From contig NZ_JAFCKB010000010.1 of assembly GCF_018130615.1 (NCBI RefSeq), positions 62,001 to 126,000 on the forward strand: a stretch of DNA of 64,000 bases, in the 5' to 3' direction. Made by a program: the position numbers and the translations under genes. The notes under the pieces are model-generated. The model did not search any database. It saw nothing but the letters and a program-made list of their open reading frames with translations, and had not been told where the DNA came from. Positions 60,415 to 64,000 of the stretch are shown in pieces. Each line of letters starts with the position of its first letter. Within the stretch, counting starts at the first letter, position 1. This stretch comes from Bradyrhizobium manausense. Lineage in GTDB: Bacteria; Pseudomonadota; Alphaproteobacteria; Rhizobiales; Xanthobacteraceae.

Positions 60415-61706
60415 GACAGATTGAGGCGCAATCCAATCGAGCGCGAATGGGCATCCAGCCCCTCCGCTTGTCCGAGCGTCATCGCGGCCGGGCCCAGCGC
60501 ACGCAACTGGTCCGGGCCGCATTTCAGGATCGAGGTACGCTTCATGAAGTCGGCGACCCCGAGGCCCGAGGAGAATCGCGCCGAGCGTGCGGTCGGCAGC
60601 ACATGGTTGGAGCCGCCGACATAATCGCCGATTGCTTCGGGCGTATGAGCGCCGAGGAAGACAGCGCCGGCGTTGCGGATTTTTGCGGCGAGCGCATCGG
60701 GATCGCTGGTCATGATCTCGAGATGCTCGGCGGCGATCGCATCGGCGAGCGGAATGGCATCAGTGAGGTTCTTCACCATGATGACGGCACCGAAATCGGC
60801 CCAGGAGCGGCCCGCGATGTCGGCACGCGGCAGGGTCTTCAGTTGCGCCTCGACGGACTTCTCGACATCGGCGGCAAGCCGCGCGGAGTCCGTGATCAGG
60901 ATCGACTGCGCGCTGGCATCGTGCTCGGCCTGCGCGAGCAGATCTGCGGCGATCCAGTCCGCATTGCCGGTGTCGTCGGCGATCACCAGCACCTCGGAGG
61001 GACCGGCGATCATGTCGATGCCGACCTTGCCGAACACCAGCCGTTTTGCGGCGGCGACATAGGCATTGCCGGGGCCGACGATCTTTGCGACCGGCGAGAT
61101 CGTCGCGGTGCCATAGGCGAGCGCAGCGACAGCCTGCGCGCCGCCGACGCGGTAGATCTCGGTGACACCACCGAGCGAGGCGGCCGCCAGCACCAGCGGA
61201 TTGAGCTTACCGTCGGGCGAAGGCACCACCATCACGAGGCGCGACACGCCCGCGACCTTGGCCGGCACCGCATTCATCAGCACCGAGGATGGATAGGCCG
61301 CGGTGCCGCCGGGGACGTAGAGGCCGGCGGATTCGATCGCGGTATGGCGCCAGCCGAGCTCGACGCCGAGCGGGTCAGTAAAGCGCTCATCCTTCGGCAG
61401 CTGACGGCGATGATAGGTCTCGATGCGATCGCCCGCGAGTTTCAACGCATCCAGTGTCGCGGCATCGCAGGCCTTTTTTGCGGCTTCGATCTCGGCGGCC
61501 GAGACGCGAAGGCCGGATGCATCCAGCGTCAGCCGGTCGAACTTCGCCGTAGCCTCGAGCAGGGCGGCATCGCCGCGCTTGGCCACGTCGTCGACGATGG
61601 CGCGCGCGGCCGCCTCGACATCGGCCGAGACCTCGCGCTTGGCGGCGAGGAAGGCCGCGAATCGCTGGTCAAAATCGGCGCTGCTGCGGTCGAGGCGAAC
61701 GGGCAT
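60411..61706 (-). CDS. hisD: Histidinol dehydrogenase
   Basis: 431 residues from the ATG at 61706 ([20 protein letters not shown]). Conserved segments are [76 protein letters not shown], and [20 protein letters not shown] with the Zn ligands and catalytic residues. It performs the last two oxidations in histidine synthesis, using NAD+. It heads the leftward hisD-UPF0262-phosphatase operon. Confidence 0.96.
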   Translation of the reverse strand: MPVRLDRSSADFDQRFAAFLAAKREVSADVEAAARAIVDDVAKRGDAALLEATAKFDRLTLDASGLRVSAAEIEAAKKACDAATLDALKLAGDRIETYHRRQLPKDERFTDPLGVELGWRHTAIESAGLYVPGGTAAYPSSVLMNAVPAKVAGVSRLVMVVPSPDGKLNPLVLAAASLGGVTEIYRVGGAQAVAALAYGTATISPVAKIVGPGNAYVAAAKRLVFGKVGIDMIAGPSEVLVIADDTGNADWIAADLLAQAEHDASAQSILITDSARLAADVEKSVEAQLKTLPRADIAGRSWADFGAVIMVKNLTDAIPLADAIAAEHLEIMTSDPDALAAKIRNAGAVFLGAHTPEAIGDYVGGSNHVLPTARSARFSSGLGVADFMKRTSILKCGPDQLRALGPAAMTLGQAEGLDAHSRSIGLRLNLS

Positions 61707-61851
61707 TTTTGGTTTGGCTTCTGCTAATTTGGGTGGCGCGGTCTGGCTTACAGCCCCCTGCTCAATGGCGCGGCGGGGAAGCTGCGTCAACCCTTGGAAG
61801 CTACCGTTCGAGCGAGGGTCTGAGACGGTGAAGCTGGTATACAGGCCCGCC

Positions 61852-62301
61852 TCACCCCTCCCCCTCGATCCCAGGCCCCGTTCCCAGCTCGTCCGTCCCG
61901 AGATCGGTCAGCTGGCATTCCAGGCATTCAACATCGAGGCGGATGGCGCCGCCCTGGGCAAACAGCAATAGCGCGCTGCCGCCGGGCTCCTCGTCACGGC
62001 CGTCCTGGGGGTGAAACTCAATGCCGACGAGGTCCAGAATCTTGTCCGGCGCCCCCAAGTCGATGTTGCGCGATTTGCAGGCGAGCACGCGGTCGAAGCG
62101 GAGCGCCGCGACCAGCCGACGCGGCTCGGCCTCACCATCCAGCGTCTGCTCCCAGTCCAGCCGGCTCATGCCAACCACCAGGCGCTTCTCGCCCTGCCGC
62201 CAGATGATGTCGGAAGGCTGGACGCGCGCATCCTGCACATGAGTCGAGATCACGGCGAGATCGTCGGCATCGAGCGCGATCAGTTTGAGCTGCGGAGACA
62301 T
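61852..62301 (-). CDS. DUF2948 family protein
   Basis: 149 residues from the ATG at 62301 (MSPQLKLIALDADDLAVIST). LVVGMSRLDWEQTLDGEAEP, RLVAALRFDRVLACKSRNID and GALLLFAQGG-type segments match DUF2948, which sits next to hisD in alphaproteobacteria. Its function is unknown. It lies 145 bases upstream of hisD on the same strand. Confidence 0.88.
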   Translation of the reverse strand: MSPQLKLIALDADDLAVISTHVQDARVQPSDIIWRQGEKRLVVGMSRLDWEQTLDGEAEPRRLVAALRFDRVLACKSRNIDLGAPDKILDLVGIEFHPQDGRDEEPGGSALLLFAQGGAIRLDVECLECQLTDLGTDELGTGPGIEGEG

Positions 62302-62390
62302 CACCGACACTTCTCCTCGGGGGCCGATCCGGCTCAACGCGCGGGGCGGCCAAAATTTCCTCGCAAACTAGCGGCCCGGCAGACCAAGGA

Positions 62391-63050
62391 CTAGAGGCTA
62401 TTGATATCCCTCATCTCCAGTACCTTCTTGGGATAACCGACCCGCGCGACGTGAATCATGGCGCGGCCCATCTGCTCGGTCGAGGTGACGAGCGCGGGCG
62501 AGATCCGGCGCAGCACTGACCACAGCGGCCAGGTCACATCGTAGACCGCCTGCACCCAGGCCGTCTTTGAGCGGGTGCCATGCAAAGGCTGGATCGCGCC
62601 GGGCCGAAACATATAGGCGGCCTTGAACGGCAGCTTGAGCAGATCGTTCTCGGTCTTGCCCTTGACCCGCGCCCACATCCGCGAGCCCTGCTCGGTGGAG
62701 TCAGTGCCCGCGCCGGTAACATAGGTGAAAGTCATCTGCGGATTGAGCCGCGCCAGCGTCGTCGCAGCAGCGAGCGTGATGTCGTAAGTGAGATGGCGGT
62801 AACGCTCTTCGCTCATACCGATGGAGGAGACGCCGAGACAGAAGAAGCAGGCATCGAATCCGGTGAGCTGCCCCTCGATCGCCGAATAGTCTGTGAAATC
62901 GTTGTGGATGATCTCGGTCAGCTTCGCGTTTTGCACGCCGGTCGGGCTGCGTCCGACCACCAGCACGCGCTCGACACCGGCATCGACCAGGCACTCGCGC
63001 AGAACGCCCTGCCCGACCATGCCAGTCGCGCCGAAAATGATGACACGCAT
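62391..63050 (-). CDS. NAD(P)-binding epimerase/atypical SDR protein
   Basis: 219 residues from the ATG at 63050. MRVIIFGATGMVGQGVLREC is the Rossmann GxxGxxG start. FFCLGVSSIGMSEERYRHLT and TFTYVTGAGTDSTEQGSRMW fit the atypical SDR/NAD-dependent epimerase branch. The substrate is unknown. It lies 26 bases downstream of the next SDR gene, probably in one operon. Confidence 0.85.
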   Translation of the reverse strand: MRVIIFGATGMVGQGVLRECLVDAGVERVLVVGRSPTGVQNAKLTEIIHNDFTDYSAIEGQLTGFDACFFCLGVSSIGMSEERYRHLTYDITLAAATTLARLNPQMTFTYVTGAGTDSTEQGSRMWARVKGKTENDLLKLPFKAAYMFRPGAIQPLHGTRSKTAWVQAVYDVTWPLWSVLRRISPALVTSTEQMGRAMIHVARVGYPKKVLEMRDINSL

Positions 63051-63076
63051 CGGAACGTCCCCACGGAAGTCGCGGC

Positions 63077-64000
63077 TCATGCGGCGGCCGCGATCTCGTC
63101 GAAGGATACACCTGTCAGTGTCGCCGAGACATCCCACAGCATGGCGGAGGAAGTGAAATCCTTTGCCTGCGGCATGATCCGCGCAGGCCGAGGTGCCCCC
63201 TTCAACTCGTAAAACCCGTTCGGACCATAATAGCCGCCGGGCTCCGCGGTCGGCGAGGTCGCCGCGAACAGGGTCGGCAGCGCGCCTTCCCCGGCGGACT
63301 GGCTCATCAACGGCTGGAGCAACCGGCCCACTCGCCATTGCAAGGTGTTGGCGCCCGGACCGTTCGAAATGAGATCGGTGCGCGCGTAGCCGGGATGGGC
63401 GGCAACGCTCCTCAAACCCCAACCGGCCGCGTCGCTGCGCCGCTGCAATTCGAGCGAGAACATCAGCATCGCGAGCTTGGACTGGCAGTAAGCGCGCCAG
63501 GGACGATAGGACCGCTTGCTCTGCAGGTCGTCGAAATTGATCGCGCCGGAGCGGTGCGCGAGGCTCGACAGATTGACGATCCGAGGCGCCTTGGCGCGGC
63601 GAAGCTGCGGCAACAGGCGCGCCGTCAGCGCGTAATGGCCGAGATAATTGGTGCCGAGCTGCATCTCGAAACCATCCTCGGTCTGCTGTCGCTTCGGCAG
63701 CGCCATCACGCCGGCATTGTTGATCAGGAGGTCGAGCTGGTCGTTGCTTGCGGCAAAGCGCCTGGCGAAATCGGCGACCGAGGACAGGCTGGCGAGGTCG
63801 AGATGCTCATAGGCGATCAGAGCATTGGGAAACTTCGCGCAAATGCCCTCGATCGCCCGCAGGCCCTTTGCGTCGTTGCGCCCGGTGAGTATGACGATGG
63901 CTCCGGCGCCCGCCAACGCCAGTGCCGTCTCGTAACCAAGGCCGCCGGTGGCGCCGGTCACCACGGCGGTCTTGCCGCTGAGCGATGGGATGTCTGCCGT
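63077..64000 (-). CDS. SDR family oxidoreductase (5' end outside window)
   Basis: The reading frame runs to the window edge without a start; visible residues begin TADIPSLSGKTAVVTGATGG, so only a few N-terminal residues are missing. About 307 residues are seen. The dinucleotide motif is TGATGGLG, NNAGVMALP follows, and the catalytic SLAHRSG...YRPWRAYCQSKLA gives Ser and Tyr-x-x-x-Lys. It resembles the retinol-dehydrogenase/WW-domain oxidoreductase type of SDR. It is co-directional with the downstream epimerase-like gene. Confidence 0.9.
   Translation of the reverse strand, partial: TADIPSLSGKTAVVTGATGGLGYETALALAGAGAIVILTGRNDAKGLRAIEGICAKFPNALIAYEHLDLASLSSVADFARRFAASNDQLDLLINNAGVMALPKRQQTEDGFEMQLGTNYLGHYALTARLLPQLRRAKAPRIVNLSSLAHRSGAINFDDLQSKRSYRPWRAYCQSKLAMLMFSLELQRRSDAAGWGLRSVAAHPGYARTDLISNGPGANTLQWRVGRLLQPLMSQSAGEGALPTLFAATSPTAEPGGYYGPNGFYELKGAPRPARIMPQAKDFTSSAMLWDVSATLTGVSFDEIAAAA

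Noticed and set aside
60447-61727. A 426-codon plus-strand frame opposite hisD
   Set aside because: It is a shadow of a highly conserved gene.
1-64000. CRISPR arrays, rRNA genes, intact insertion sequences or prophage genes
   Set aside because: I looked for regularly spaced repeats, transposase motifs, integrases and phage structural genes and saw none.

Overview
The window is GC-rich (by eye, mid-60s percent) with alphaproteobacterial gene content, and is most consistent with a Bradyrhizobium-type chromosome. The reasons are the imperfect palindromic intergenic repeats at about 3.05, 5.32 and 7.93 kb, the malonate decarboxylase set with a MadLM transporter, the ureide genes, and the hisD/UPF0262/LMW phosphatase/maf/yacG/tRNA-Phe order. 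The species is inferred from gene content alone; no search was run.

Layout. 0-4.1 kb: a partial SDR dehydrogenase, then a TAXI-type TRAP transporter (binding protein, fused permease, DUF1850). 4.3-9.2 kb: small secreted proteins, a transglycosylase-like protein, a Nudix CoA pyrophosphatase, a hotdog thioesterase and an aldo/keto reductase. 9.2-12.1 kb: a TPR protein and a two-subunit CoA-transferase. 12.3-20.7 kb: a secreted protein, oleate hydratase beside an acyl-CoA synthetase, DUF3088, an isochorismatase-fold hydrolase, a His/Tyr/Gly-rich secreted protein, and an operon of a flavin amine oxidase, a RibD-like reductase and a FABP/nitrobindin-like protein. 20.9-27.2 kb: a hybrid histidine kinase, a pepsin-like aspartic protease (rare in bacteria) and two tandem LuxR-family paralogues.

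27.25-35.4 kb is a complete malonate-use locus. madL-madM-gntR reads left and mdcA-C-D-E-G-B-H reads right from one control region that holds a good promoter and palindromic operator candidates. MadLM imports malonate, MdcG and MdcB make and attach the prosthetic group to MdcC, MdcH primes it with malonyl, MdcA moves the CoA-like carrier, and MdcD/E decarboxylate. 35.9-39.8 kb carries dctA-allA-allE (ureide breakdown) with a divergent LysR regulator. 39.8-47.2 kb holds a large membrane protein of unknown role and a MacAB-like exporter (HlyD adaptor, ATPase, two FtsX-like permeases) next to a membrane-anchored AraC-family regulator.

47.6-52.7 kb is the most unusual stretch. A 148-residue protein that looks ubiquitin-like and ends in Gly-Gly is followed after 5 bases by a 363-residue protein of no recognised family with a Cys cluster, and then by an 1157-residue DUF4132 protein. 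I see no E1, E2 or JAB gene nearby, so a conjugation role is only a hypothesis. 52.7-53.4 kb has no gene I can support. 53.4-57.9 kb is a DNA-alkylation-repair neighbourhood (two alpha/beta hydrolases, a stand-alone Ada zinc domain, Ogt, and an Ada-AlkA fusion). 58.07-62.3 kb is core: tRNA-Phe, yacG, maf, LMW phosphatase, UPF0262, hisD, DUF2948. The window ends in an NAD(P)-binding epimerase-like gene and a partial SDR gene.
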